Positions 19,301 to 28,763 are shown, counted from the stretch's first letter. The stretch is DNA of 45,094 nt from an uncultured delta proteobacterium (GCA_903920005.1 CAIXKI010000012.1:1-45094); one strand, 5' to 3'. The notes: generated by a model not told the origin, from the sequence alone. Numbers and translations are program-made.

Positions 19301-19759
19301 CCGCGTACCTATGGGTTTGAGGACAGTCACGCGAACTCAGACACTCTTCGCGGATACGTGTACTCAGTTCTTACACCTAAATCTGTTCTCACAGCTGATT
19401 CGCTCTACGAACATTATGCCGAGACCGATCCGGAGATAAGAGCTGACACCTCGATTGATGGGGTAATCGACACGCAGCGATATCGTTTAGGCTACAAATA
19501 TTTCCTTGGAAAGCATTTCTCCGTTGGCACGCAGGCAACCTATCGCGACCAACAACTTTCTCAGACCGACGATCCAAATGGATTCTGGCTCTTCGACCTT
19601 GGAGTCAACTACCGATTCTCGGAACAACACGGACGAATGTTCGCGCGGCTCGATAACATCCTCGACCGCGACTTTACCTACGCCCAAACAAGGGGGCTGG
19701 AGACTCAGGTGCTCGAGGGCCGCTCGTTCATCGTTGGAGTTAATTACAACTTCTGGTAG
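16313..19759 (+). CDS. FecR-domain / TPR / C-terminal outer-membrane beta-barrel fusion protein
   Basis: Signal peptide; FecR-like VGAPLSVGDTVRTGDDGKAALEFIDGALVRLG...NAAIYGTELVVDV; TPR units (SLAYLGNALLDAQSRDYSTAQGNLSRAIQLDPS); C-terminal amphipathic strands ending FARLDNILDRDFTYAQTRGLETQVLEGRSFIVGVNYNFW as in TonB-dependent-receptor-type barrels. Confidence 0.82.
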   Translation: MANSQKFLKALVGVLLTTILFARPAISQTSVVGKLYLAEGSVFVRPAGASTWNQIQVGAPLSVGDTVRTGDDGKAALEFIDGALVRLGRLSAMTFNEVSPTGAPAVMQHNGKAYFFSRGARKEPSIETPMVNAAIYGTELVVDVTSEKTTIDVLHGSIKASNELGAESVGVGESVTARRGARLTKTILVRPQDAVQWMIRFPFVITSLDIAPSADTSCDIQCTLSAQEAITKAAKGASLFDEARRAPKPLSATPRGRILQAIALWQVGDLASSQAILAKLPSALGARDAAIRHLLQGFAALQRSDVAAAKSHAADAEQLIPGMVNTALLNSYIAQAQGDVDLALTESTALRKAYPQIAETYDREAELLLSSDKREAASEVMTTRTSQFGSSPLSSTLAGFSALANKEMEAARSYFDTAIKSDPSQSLAYLGNALLDAQSRDYSTAQGNLSRAIQLDPSVAVYRSYLGKLFFEDENSPKAIKEFDAAVALDPNDPTPYLYRSYAKIAENDPVAGLTDVERSIKLNDGRAVYRSSLLLDRDVAVRSAGLARAFSELGFTEAARIEAIKSITDDYSNYSAHRLLSDSYTSILDTEGFNSEQRIADLLAPLSFNLFNSVGEQASLGDYNALFDKKETRKAVGLNWSSNQDHYVGNLLATGKGEDYGYLLSYRPDYAFGSHHNAFFGDSKLRGALQYETSPNDRFVLDSSWNLRNVEGSQQGDYSEDVHVGSVRLGYNHRVSTNLRFLAQGEFARDSEHTSERVLRDITVAVPEWNEEFSVGSIGDEYTSQRVYRESLATQMIYTSHYLDSVSGIEGLYADTSRRGSYELLEIQDVPPFATSASSSSGNLSSGTVYEYVSLKVPRRATLTLGVDATHIERDLTEVAPFIDGSDSQGKVSPKFGLVLTPTSWLTGRAAYFEGLRKSVLEDLSSLEPTLVGGINQRFNDFSGTESRNLGFGLDVKDANTLYAGAQYTRRHIIDSFGNVSDFAIWDGESTIPSTPRTYGFEDSHANSDTLRGYVYSVLTPKSVLTADSLYEHYAETDPEIRADTSIDGVIDTQRYRLGYKYFLGKHFSVGTQATYRDQQLSQTDDPNGFWLFDLGVNYRFSEQHGRMFARLDNILDRDFTYAQTRGLETQVLEGRSFIVGVNYNFW

Positions 19760-19934
19760 GCCTCTTACGCGATAGAGCGGACGGTATTCTTGAAAACACA
19801 TCTAGAAGAACTCTTGAAAGATTCACCGCGACACCAGGTAGGCCCTCTCTTGAGACTCGCATCATACCTCGCTTTACTCGTTGCCCTTCCCAAAACTCCG
19901 ACCGATACTTGTCGAGACTTTAGTAAGGCTTCAC

Positions 19935-21767
19935 ATGAGTATTGAGCAAGCTCGCATATTCGCCGAAAAAAAGCTCTTTCATAAGGCACTGCCACTCTTG
20001 GCCGATCTGATGGCGCAAAAGCCTCCTATTCGCGGAGCTCATCTCGAATACGCCAAAATCGTAATGAGCACTACATTCAAATATCTCGCCTTGGAAGCTG
20101 CCCGTAAGGAGCACACGCTCTTTAACTGCCCTGAGGCAAAAGATTTCGCGACATCGATCGAAGAATCAATGAAGGCGAAACAAGTAAGGCACACTGAACA
20201 TCCCCTCATCTCGCTAATCGTCGTCGCAAAATCTGGCGAGGAGGTTTTGTGGAAGCGATGCTTAGAATCGATCTCGTTACAGGTTAACACCAAGGTCGAG
20301 GTCTGTCTTATTTCTGATACTCCGCTTCCGATGTGGGGGACACTTCCCTCATCTGTATCGCTACACCCCTTGGCCTCACGTCCTTTCAGCAAGCGCGAGG
20401 AGATAACGCGAGCTCTTCACATCGCTCGGGGAGATATCGTATCCGTTATAGAACGACCCGAGACAGTGATTGGCGAATGCGGACTTCTCTTTATCGCCGC
20501 CGCATTTTACGCCATGCCGATGGCCGATGTGATCCAAAGCGAGAGAACGTTTCGTTCTGACAATCTTGTTTTTGAACCAACTCGATGTCATCAGCCACAC
20601 TGGAGCCAGGCTGTCGTTCTAGATGCTGAAACACTTGAGCCTCCAACGCTGCTCTTTTCGTGGAGGGGTGTGTTTTTTAGGAGGCAAGCTCTTCTCAACC
20701 AACTCCCATTTGAGTCAGACATAGAGGAGGCCTTAGCGCTCGACGTGGCAATAAAAACTCTCCGCTCAAAGCCTATCCACACCCTCGCTATACCGGTATT
20801 GCTTGACGAAACCCCATCTGAGGGCCGAAGCTATCAGATCGGTCTGAGAGAGATTGCGGAAGCCAAGAGCTTAATCAGTAGAGAGAAAAAGCGCCTTAAA
20901 GAGAAGCCCTCGACATCCCATCCCACGACACTAGACCCATTCACTAAACCAAACCCGGATCAAAAGTTGCCGAGAGTCGCGTCGAACCTTTTACGAGGCG
21001 GACGAGCAGCGGCGCCATCAATCTCGCTTGTAACCTCTGTGCTCAACGGCCGCGACTATATTGAGCGCTGCATCGACTCAATCCTCTCTCAAGGTTATCC
21101 TAACCTTGAGTACATTATCCTCGACGGAGGAAGCACCGATGGAACGCAGGAGGTTATAAAGAAGTACGAAAACCACCTCTCACACTGGAGCTCGGGTCCG
21201 GACGACGGTCACTATGCCTCTGTGCAAGCGGGGCTAACTCGCTCTACCGGTTCGATAATGTCATGGCTTAACGCGGATGACTGCCTCACGCCGTACTCCC
21301 TTGATCTTGCGGCCGCGATCTTTACCGGAGCCCCTCACATCGATTGGCTGACTGGCGCCCTGTGCATCTACTCCGCCGACAACCAGCTTGAGGTTGGAGG
21401 CATTCCAAGTCTCTCTGGCGAGATATATTTTAATGATGGGTTCGACGCGCCCTTTATTCAGCAGGAAGGAACGTTCTGGAAACGCTCCTTATGGGAACGG
21501 GCGGGTGGCGCACTCGATCTACGGCTGGAGCTCGCCGCGGACATGGAGTTATGGACCCGCTTCTTCCAGTATTCCCACCCCTATGCACTATCCGTTCCAC
21601 TCGGAATCTTTCAGATGCGCCCTGGTCAACGTTCAGAGATGTTCCGACACCGATACTTTGTGGAAGCCTACCGAGTAATTCAACGACTAAAAACTATCGG
21701 CATAGAACATTTCCGCCATCCTCATCCAGAGGAAACAAGATTGCCGATCCCCGTAGAGCCGGGTTAG
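19935..21767 (+). CDS. Glycosyltransferase (C-terminal GT2 domain; N-terminal helical region and degenerate GT-A-like domain)
   Basis: ISLVTSVLNGRDYIERCIDSILSQGYPNLEYIILDGGSTDGTQEVIKKYENHLSHWSSGPDDGHYASVQAG...WLNADD; N-terminal half ISLIVVAKSGEEVLWKRCLESISLQVNTKVEVCLISD lacks a clear DxD. Start set at 19935. Confidence 0.8.
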   Translation: MSIEQARIFAEKKLFHKALPLLADLMAQKPPIRGAHLEYAKIVMSTTFKYLALEAARKEHTLFNCPEAKDFATSIEESMKAKQVRHTEHPLISLIVVAKSGEEVLWKRCLESISLQVNTKVEVCLISDTPLPMWGTLPSSVSLHPLASRPFSKREEITRALHIARGDIVSVIERPETVIGECGLLFIAAAFYAMPMADVIQSERTFRSDNLVFEPTRCHQPHWSQAVVLDAETLEPPTLLFSWRGVFFRRQALLNQLPFESDIEEALALDVAIKTLRSKPIHTLAIPVLLDETPSEGRSYQIGLREIAEAKSLISREKKRLKEKPSTSHPTTLDPFTKPNPDQKLPRVASNLLRGGRAAAPSISLVTSVLNGRDYIERCIDSILSQGYPNLEYIILDGGSTDGTQEVIKKYENHLSHWSSGPDDGHYASVQAGLTRSTGSIMSWLNADDCLTPYSLDLAAAIFTGAPHIDWLTGALCIYSADNQLEVGGIPSLSGEIYFNDGFDAPFIQQEGTFWKRSLWERAGGALDLRLELAADMELWTRFFQYSHPYALSVPLGIFQMRPGQRSEMFRHRYFVEAYRVIQRLKTIGIEHFRHPHPEETRLPIPVEPG

Positions 21768-21984
21768 GGATAGTAGGCCTCTCGCGGATCATGGACGGAT
21801 ACCTGCCCTACGCGAACTCCATGTTGCATTGGTGATCGTGCTCGGTAGCCTGCCGATCGTTGCGCCCCGCGGTCGAAGAGGCATGAAACATTTGCACCCG
21901 TAGGCTTGCCGAAGATAGGAGGCCTCCGCTCCATTCGCGCCTTGAATACAAAGCAGGAGGAACACATCTCACCGACCTGCTTGC

Positions 21985-22806
21985 TCACCCTAGACCAACG
22001 TCCAGCATCATCATGATTACAAACCCACCAATAAACCCGAGCGACGCGACATCGGTCGATCGGTCAAGCTGCGTCTCCGGAATAACTTCCTCGATAACCA
22101 CGTAGATCATCGCGCCAGCGGCAAACGCTAACGCATAGGGAAGGATGGGACGCATTTGAAGAACCGCCAAGGCGCCAATTACGCCAGCGATAGGCTCGGC
22201 TATGGCGGATAGCTGACCATACCAAAAGCATTTGAGACGAGAGACACCGAGGCGTCGCAACGGAAAGGCAACGGCCATTCCTTCTGGGAAGTTCTGTAGC
22301 CCGATACCGATAGCGAGAGACACCGCCGCGGCGATAGAAGTTTCAGGGATGCCTGCCGCGACACCTCCGAACAAGACACCTACAGCGAGCCCCTCCGGGA
22401 TGTTATGCAAAGTTATCGCCAACACTAACAAGGTCGTTCTGCGCCACTTAGTATGAACACCCTCCGCTTGAGACTTCGGAAAGTTAATGTGCAAGTGAGG
22501 AAGAAACTGATCCAGCGCGTACAAGAAAATGGCGCCCAAGCAAAACCCTACCGCGGCTGGCGTAGCCTTAGCGAAGCCGTCACCTTCGCTCATATCAATG
22601 GCCGGCGAAAGCAAAGACCAAAAGCTCGCGGCGATCATAACACCGCCAGTGAAGCCCAGCATGCCATCAAGAGCTTTGCGATTAAGCTCTTTAAAAAAGA
22701 AGACAAGTCCCGCACCGCACGCGGTCACAAACCACGTAAAAAGCGTGGCAACAAGAGCCCCCCAAACCGGGTGAATAGTTTCAAAAAAGCTTAAAATATA
22801 ATCCAT
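21985..22806 (-). CDS. ZIP-family metal transporter
   Basis: Multiple TM helices and TLHNIPEGLAVGVLFGG / LQNFPEGMAVAFPL (HNxPEG metal-site motif). Confidence 0.9.
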   Translation of the reverse strand: MDYILSFFETIHPVWGALVATLFTWFVTACGAGLVFFFKELNRKALDGMLGFTGGVMIAASFWSLLSPAIDMSEGDGFAKATPAAVGFCLGAIFLYALDQFLPHLHINFPKSQAEGVHTKWRRTTLLVLAITLHNIPEGLAVGVLFGGVAAGIPETSIAAAVSLAIGIGLQNFPEGMAVAFPLRRLGVSRLKCFWYGQLSAIAEPIAGVIGALAVLQMRPILPYALAFAAGAMIYVVIEEVIPETQLDRSTDVASLGFIGGFVIMMMLDVGLG

Positions 22807-22833
22807 ATCGGCAGATTCCTTTACCTCGCGTAC

Positions 22834-23679
22834 CTACAGCAGATCCGCTAAGGACTCCTGGTCTAACACCCCACAGGCTATCTTGGTGACCGGACCACTC
22901 ATTCGAATGGAGAGATCCTTCCCTATCTCAATCGAGAGACGCCCACCTGGCATCTGCACTGTTACCGTTGGATCGACCAATCCCAAACGATACGCAACCG
23001 CTGCGGCGGCGCAGCTACTACTACCAGAAGCGAGCGTATATCCGGCTCCACGCTCCCATATCTCAAGAGCGATATTTTTGCGGTCGATCACTCGAAGAAA
23101 CTGAACATTGGTTCGCTTAGGGAAGTTCGGATGAACCTCTAGAAGAGGCCCGAGCTCCTTAGCTGTCTTTGCGGATACCTCGCAATTCAACACGACGCAG
23201 TGGGGATTACCAACCGTTGCCGCGCAAAACTGAACGGTACGATCTCCAAGAATCAACTCTTCGTTTATGACCTCACGAACAGCTCCAGCGACAGGAATAC
23301 GGTCACTCTGAAAACTGACAGTGCCCATGTCGACCGTGACGGACCTACCGGAGTCTTTTACGAGGCAGGTCACTGTTCCACCAATCGTATCGACCTGAAA
23401 GGGGGCCCCGTTCACGAGTTTAGTATCAAAAAGGTACCGAGCGAATATACGCAGTCCGTTTCCACTCTTTTCTGCCTCTGAGCCATCCGGATTTAGGATT
23501 TGAAGCTTAAAAGCACCAACTCTAGCGGAAGGTTGATGCACGAGAATCCCGTCAGATCCAACACCATAATGCCTATGACAGATCCGTTGGGTGATCGCCG
23601 GCGAAAGCACCACCTGAAGGCCGGAGGCCTCCATAACGATATAGTCGTTACCCAGTGCGTGATAGCGAGAGAATTTCAT
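22834..23679 (-). CDS. dapF: Diaminopimelate epimerase
   Basis: MKFSRYHALGNDYIVMEA, NPDGSEAEKSGNGLRIFARYLFD, ERGAGYTLASGSSSCAAAAVAYRLG. Confidence 0.93.
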   Translation of the reverse strand: MKFSRYHALGNDYIVMEASGLQVVLSPAITQRICHRHYGVGSDGILVHQPSARVGAFKLQILNPDGSEAEKSGNGLRIFARYLFDTKLVNGAPFQVDTIGGTVTCLVKDSGRSVTVDMGTVSFQSDRIPVAGAVREVINEELILGDRTVQFCAATVGNPHCVVLNCEVSAKTAKELGPLLEVHPNFPKRTNVQFLRVIDRKNIALEIWERGAGYTLASGSSSCAAAAVAYRLGLVDPTVTVQMPGGRLSIEIGKDLSIRMSGPVTKIACGVLDQESLADLL

Positions 23680-23797
23680 GACTTCCTGAGCTCCCGTAAC
23701 AGGGCAAAAGCTACCTGTCGTAACGCTAACACCGAATCGACCTTAGTTCCAGATAGTCCTCTTTGCGAGAGGGGGCAGAACACCTTATCATAGCGGC

Positions 23798-24994
23798 ATG
23801 AACCCAGCTTTGGCCTACGAAAACGCCACTTGCCCGTACTATACCCGCGGGGAGTGTAACTCATGCTCACTTTTGGGAATTACTCAGGGCTCTCGCCTCT
23901 CGTCTAAAGAGGCCTCGGTGCTCTCTGCCATAAGGGCTAAGGGAGCCTCTCCGGAGACCGTGGAAGCTATTAGAATCCCCCATCATCCCTGGGGCTCCCG
24001 GTGCAAAGTGAAGATGAATGTCACTGGCACTACCGCAGCCCCGTGTATCGGTATCATCAAAGCGGATAGAACGTCGGTAGACCTTGTGGAATGCCCGCTC
24101 CCACCTTCCCATATCAGAACCCTTCTCTCAGGCCTTCGCGGCTTCATCACGGACGCAGCTCTCGTACCGTATGACGTAGAGGCGCGCCGAGGAGAGCTAA
24201 AAAATATCATCGTGATGAGTAACCACGATGGTTCTCAGGGGATCCTTCGGTTCGTTGTTCGAACCTCTGAATCTATTCCGCGTATAAAGAAACGAGTCAC
24301 AGAGCTTCAAACCAACTATCCGTGGCTCTCGGTCATAACGTGCAACATTCAGCCCCTTCCCGCGGCTATTCTTGAGGGTCCGGAAGAGATCTTTCTCACG
24401 GATACACAGATGATAGATGAGCGATACGGGGAGCTCTTACTCTCGTTCGCGCCACAATCCTTCATGCAAGTAACGCACGAAATAGCGCAGGCACTCTACC
24501 AACGGGCGGCCAAGTATGTACGAGAGAGAAGCGTTACCCGAGCTCTCGATCTCTTTTGCGGCGTTGGCGGGTTCTCTCTGTCGATCGCGCCCGCGTGTAG
24601 GGAGGTCACAGGTGTAGAGCTCTCAGCTAGAGCGATAGAGAGCGCTCAACATTCGGCTCGACGCTCAGGGTTTTCTAACACCACCTTTGTAGCCAGTGAC
24701 GCTGAACACTTTCTCGCTCAAAACCAAGGAGCCTCATACGATCTCGTCGTAACCAATCCTCCTCGGCGAGGGTTATCCGCGGAGATACTACGCCAACTTA
24801 AGTTGCTTGCTCCATCGACGATTATATATTCTAGCTGCTCCCCGGAAACCTTTGGCCGCGACTGCGCGGCGCTCCACGATACATACCTCCTTAGGGGTAT
24901 AGCGCTCTTCGATATGTTCGCCATGTCAGAGCATTGTGAGGTGCTGGGTTTTCTCGAAAGGAGAGGGTCTCCAGAGCCACTACCGAGCCTATAA
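23798..24994 (+). CDS. TrmA/RumB-type SAM-dependent uracil-C5 RNA methyltransferase, RlmC-like
   Basis: CPYYTRGECNSCSLL Fe-S cysteines, SFMQVTHEIAQALYQRAAKYV, LDLFCGVGGFSLSIA, TNPPRRGLS, IIYSSCSPETFGRDCAAL. Confidence 0.85.
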   Translation: MNPALAYENATCPYYTRGECNSCSLLGITQGSRLSSKEASVLSAIRAKGASPETVEAIRIPHHPWGSRCKVKMNVTGTTAAPCIGIIKADRTSVDLVECPLPPSHIRTLLSGLRGFITDAALVPYDVEARRGELKNIIVMSNHDGSQGILRFVVRTSESIPRIKKRVTELQTNYPWLSVITCNIQPLPAAILEGPEEIFLTDTQMIDERYGELLLSFAPQSFMQVTHEIAQALYQRAAKYVRERSVTRALDLFCGVGGFSLSIAPACREVTGVELSARAIESAQHSARRSGFSNTTFVASDAEHFLAQNQGASYDLVVTNPPRRGLSAEILRQLKLLAPSTIIYSSCSPETFGRDCAALHDTYLLRGIALFDMFAMSEHCEVLGFLERRGSPEPLPSL

Positions 24995-26473
24995 CCACTC
25001 TCCGGGAATAGGCATATTTTGGTATGACGTTACCTTTGTTTTGCTCGTTATTTGTAGAACTAGGTAGGAGGTAAGGCCGTGACGAACTCCCGCAACCCGC
25101 GTAACTGAACTACCACTAGGCAGCGCAGGCACTGAAAGAGTTCGCCATTGGTTAGCGGAATCCAAGATTTGAAGCACCTGCTTCGAGCCAATTCGCGCAA
25201 GAATACTCGCCGTTGCAAGTTGCCCTTCACGCCTCGGAACGATTCCAAAAGTGACGTCAGCGCATCTCGAGTCGATTCGGGGTGATGATAGAAGCGTCAG
25301 CCCACCTTTTTTTGCCACAACGTTTAGTGTTTTTCGATTTTTGCTCTCATTCAGATAAAACACAGCACTGGTACCATCCTGTGGAGCCGCACAACGAACT
25401 TCAATCGCGGTACTCGGCACCGGCAAGCCTTTAGTCAGAAACTTCCCGTTACTAGTAAATGAGAGCGCGTTCTTCGATGTATTGAGGACCGTTGGGGTAT
25501 AATTATTATCGATATAGCAACCGACTACGGGTTCTCCCAGAGCGTTGATGGAAGCGAACTGCCGATATGGGATAGATCCAGAGAGCGAGACGACATTCCA
25601 TAGATACTTGGTTGAAGCTTTCTTAACCGTGACGATGCCCCATCCGCTATCCACTCTGCCTATATCAATCGCGACCGCTTTGGTATCCACTTGAATCTTT
25701 CTGAGGGAGCCTTCAGCATGTAACACGACCTCGGCGGCCCCCCTCACCCCAACGAACGCAGCGTCAGCTACAAGATCGCCCTCGATATCTCCCTCGACGG
25801 GAGTGGGTGTAAATGTAGGTGTGCTTACCACGGGCGGCACGACCGATGTCGGTGTTTGGGTTGGGGTACTTGTTTGAGTTTCACTTGGCGTATTGGTAGA
25901 GGTGGCGGTCGGAGTATCCGTTGGAGTGCTGGTTGGCGTTTCGGTCGGAGTCTCCGTTGGAGTATGGGTGGGAGTTTCTGTTGGTGTATTCGTTGGAGTT
26001 TCAGTTGGAGTTTCCGTCGGTGTATTCGTTGGAGTTTCCGTTGGAGTTTCCGTTGGAGTTTCCGTCGGTGTATTCGTTGGAGTTTCCGTCGGCGTTTCTG
26101 TTGGTGTATTCGTTGGAGTTTCCGTCGGTGTTTCTGTTGGTGTTTCTGTTGGTGTATTCGTTGGAGTTTCCGTCGGTGTATTCGTTGGAGTACTCGTCGG
26201 AGTATTTGTCGCTACCAAGCAGGTAGTTCTATCGGCACTCGAAATCGTTCCGTCACCACAATTTCTACAAGAAGATTTACCAGAGAGCGGTTGATATTTA
26301 CCATCAGGACAAAGGATGCACGACGCCGCGTTCTGAGTTGTACTGTATGTTCCAGGATCACACGGTAGACATTTCTTCTTAGAAACGTACATACCTGACT
26401 GGCAGGTCTGAGCCATTCCCGAGGGAGCAAAGAACAAAAGGAAAAAAAGAAGAGAAAAAATATACTTCATCAC
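24989..26473 (-). CDS. Secreted protein with Cys-rich ephrin-receptor/GCC2-GCC3-like module and long Thr-Pro-rich repeat
   Basis: Signal peptide [67 protein letters not shown]; then (TPTE/TPTN)n. Confidence 0.75.
   Translation of the reverse strand: MMKYIFSLLFFLLFFAPSGMAQTCQSGMYVSKKKCLPCDPGTYSTTQNAASCILCPDGKYQPLSGKSSCRNCGDGTISSADRTTCLVATNTPTSTPTNTPTETPTNTPTETPTETPTETPTNTPTETPTETPTNTPTETPTETPTETPTNTPTETPTETPTNTPTETPTHTPTETPTETPTSTPTDTPTATSTNTPSETQTSTPTQTPTSVVPPVVSTPTFTPTPVEGDIEGDLVADAAFVGVRGAAEVVLHAEGSLRKIQVDTKAVAIDIGRVDSGWGIVTVKKASTKYLWNVVSLSGSIPYRQFASINALGEPVVGCYIDNNYTPTVLNTSKNALSFTSNGKFLTKGLPVPSTAIEVRCAAPQDGTSAVFYLNESKNRKTLNVVAKKGGLTLLSSPRIDSRCADVTFGIVPRREGQLATASILARIGSKQVLQILDSANQWRTLSVPALPSGSSVTRVAGVRHGLTSYLVLQITSKTKVTSYQNMPIPGEWL
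25850..26210. repeat. Tandem minisatellite-like repeat, 12-bp basic period (GTTGGAGTTTCC-like) with 24/36-bp higher order
   Basis: Direct reading; encodes [14 protein letters not shown] on the minus strand. Confidence 0.9.
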
Positions 26474-26491
26474 CTAGTAGCCCTGATCCTC

Positions 26492-26512
26492 GTGCGACCA
26501 CAACGGTCGCAC
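26492..26512. other. Perfect 8-bp hairpin upstream of the Thr-Pro repeat gene (GTGCGACC-ACAAC-GGTCGCAC)
   Basis: Direct reading. Confidence 0.6.
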
Positions 26513-26645
26513 AACTGCAACCTTCCGGCGGTCAATATTCATTCTCATTCGCGAGAACGAACTCTTTTAACTCGGTGTACGAGGTTCAAGTATGACGGTG
26601 ATGATGCTGAGGTGCTTACACCTCACATCTTAAATAAAACGTACA

Positions 26646-26709
26646 GCCGGCGAGGCCGCCGGCCCTCCATCGATCCCACAAGATTCGTACCTGGAGGGCC
26701 GCAGGCCCT
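26646..26709. repeat. Two GC-rich palindromic units related to the 11.19-11.41 kb cluster
   Basis: GCCGGCGAGGCCGCCGGC(CCTCC) at 26646-26668, shared with 11389-11406, and AGGGCC-GCA-GGCCCT at 26695-26709 next to ATTCGTACC, matching GGTACRAAT beside units at 11 kb. Confidence 0.8.
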
Positions 26710-26739
26710 GCAACACGTTTTACGGAAGGTTCCTACAAC

Positions 26740-28731
26740 CTATTGCTTCAACCAGGCCGATATCTTTTCCTTCACCGCCTTCGCCGTGAAGCCGAACTTC
26801 TCGCAGAGAACTTCACCCGGAGCTGAAGCACCGTAGTGATCGATTCCGATGGCGAGGAGATCGCGACCGAGGAGATTACTCCATCCAATTGTAGTCCCAG
26901 CCTCAACGACAGCGGTCGGAACGTTCTTGGGAAGAAGCGCGTCCTTAAAGGTTGAGGATTGAGCCTTATAGAGCTCGACGCATGGCATTGAGACAACCCG
27001 CGTCGGAGTTCCTTCAGCCTCAAGCGCGGCAGCAGCCTCAACAGCGGCACCGACCTCAGAGCCTGTAGCAACGATAATGAGCTTTGGCTGAGCGACGTCG
27101 TTAAGGGCGTAGGCCCCCTTAAGCACGTCGTCCGGGCTAAACGAGGCCGGACGGGTAAGCGCTGGAAGGTTCTGACGGCTGAACAATAAGGTGCTCGGTC
27201 CATTTTTGCGGTTGAGCGCTGCCCAGTAGCTCATCGCCACCTCAACGCCGTCAGCTGGACGGAATACATGCATGTTCGGAATGAGACGAATGCTCATCGT
27301 ATGCTCGATAGGCTCATGCGTCGGCCCATCCTCTCCTACCCAGAAGCTATCGTGGGTAAAGATGTAGAGCGCCTGAAGGTGCGAGATGGCTCCCACGCGC
27401 ATCGCTGGACGCATATAATCGGAGAACACAAGGAAGGTCGCCGTATACGGAATCCAAGCTTGCGTGTACGCCAGCCCGTTAGCCGCCGAACCCATCGCGT
27501 GCTCACGAACTCCGAACCTAAGGTTCAGGCCCTTAAAGTTGTCATGCTCAAGGTCTCCCCCTCCAGACACCGCCGTCTTTGTGGACGGATCGAGGTCAGC
27601 TGAGCCTCCAATAAAGGATGGCACATGCTTGGAAATGATCTGAATAGCCTTACCGGAAAGGTTACGGGTAGCGTCCTTTTTAGGCTCCTTAAACGCCGCA
27701 AGTAGCTCATCCTTAAGTTTAGGATCGATAGCCCGAACGAGCTGAGCATCCAGTGTCTTCGAGAGGGCTCCATTTGCGGAACGCCACGCGTTGTACGACC
27801 CACTCCATGTGGCCTGTTCCTGAACTTTCTTTTCGATACTGGCGGCGCAGAACGCCTTAACCTCGTCTGGAACGAGGAACTGAGCCTCCTCTGGCCATCC
27901 GAGGTTCTTCTTGGTCGCCTTAACCTCGTCTGGTCCCAGCGGAGCACCGTGAACATCGTGAGTGTTCTTCTTGTTCGGGCTACCGAAACCGAGCACGGTT
28001 CTGCAGCAGATGAGACTTGGCTTACCCTTCTGAGCTGTCGCCTTATCAAGGGCAGCCGCGACCGCCTTCATGTCGTGACCGTCGACGCTCTGAACAAACC
28101 AACCGTACGATTCGTAACGCTTGGCGACATCTTCGGTGAAACACACTTCAGTCTCACCAGCGAGGGAGATCTTGTTATCGTCCCAGAGGTAGATAAGGTT
28201 ATCGAGCTGAAGGTGTCCCGCCATCGACGCGGCTTCAGCCGCGACACCCTCCATAAGATCCCCGTCACTCACGAGCGTGAATACGCGGTAGTTGAAATTT
28301 TCGGAGCCGTAACGAGCGGCTAGCATCTTTCCAGAGAGCGCGAGGCCTACGCTGTTAGCGGCGCCTTGTCCAAGAGGACCAGTCGTACACTCAACGCCCG
28401 GGGTAATTCCGAACTCTGGATGACCAGGGGTGAGGCTCTCCCATTGTCGGAAGCTCTGAATCTGAGACATCGGAACGTCGTACCCGAAGAGGTGCAACAT
28501 CGAGTACAGAATCATACAGCCGTGTCCAGCCGAGAGCACGAATCGGTCGCGATTAATCCACGTTGGATCCTTTGGATTGAATCGAAGGTAATTTGCCCAA
28601 AGAACTGAGGTAAAGTCTGCGGCGCCGAGCGGCAAACCTGGATGTCCGCTATTTGCCTTTTGAATGGCATCGATCGAAAGCGTCCGCACGGTCGTCGCGA
28701 GCTTTTGAAGATTAGCAAGGTCAAGTGTCAT
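26740..28731 (-). CDS. tkt: Transketolase
   Basis: [54 protein letters not shown]...[52 protein letters not shown]. Confidence 0.96.
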   Translation of the reverse strand: MTLDLANLQKLATTVRTLSIDAIQKANSGHPGLPLGAADFTSVLWANYLRFNPKDPTWINRDRFVLSAGHGCMILYSMLHLFGYDVPMSQIQSFRQWESLTPGHPEFGITPGVECTTGPLGQGAANSVGLALSGKMLAARYGSENFNYRVFTLVSDGDLMEGVAAEAASMAGHLQLDNLIYLWDDNKISLAGETEVCFTEDVAKRYESYGWFVQSVDGHDMKAVAAALDKATAQKGKPSLICCRTVLGFGSPNKKNTHDVHGAPLGPDEVKATKKNLGWPEEAQFLVPDEVKAFCAASIEKKVQEQATWSGSYNAWRSANGALSKTLDAQLVRAIDPKLKDELLAAFKEPKKDATRNLSGKAIQIISKHVPSFIGGSADLDPSTKTAVSGGGDLEHDNFKGLNLRFGVREHAMGSAANGLAYTQAWIPYTATFLVFSDYMRPAMRVGAISHLQALYIFTHDSFWVGEDGPTHEPIEHTMSIRLIPNMHVFRPADGVEVAMSYWAALNRKNGPSTLLFSRQNLPALTRPASFSPDDVLKGAYALNDVAQPKLIIVATGSEVGAAVEAAAALEAEGTPTRVVSMPCVELYKAQSSTFKDALLPKNVPTAVVEAGTTIGWSNLLGRDLLAIGIDHYGASAPGEVLCEKFGFTAKAVKEKISAWLKQ

Positions 28732-28763
28732 ACATCTCCTACATCAATAAAAACAGTTTGAAT

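Noticed and set aside
25850-26210. Possible CRISPR array
   Set aside because: Contiguous short-period coding repeat with no unique spacers; no cas genes nearby.
25856-26368. Plus-strand ORFs of 170, 133 and 101 aa (e.g. [11 protein letters not shown] repeats)
   Set aside because: Artefacts of the 12-bp tandem repeat, which keeps all antisense frames open; the minus frame has signal peptide, Cys-rich module and C-terminal domain.
26492-26836. Plus ORF of 114 aa before transketolase
   Set aside because: Runs through the palindromic repeats and into the antisense of tkt; no supporting motif.
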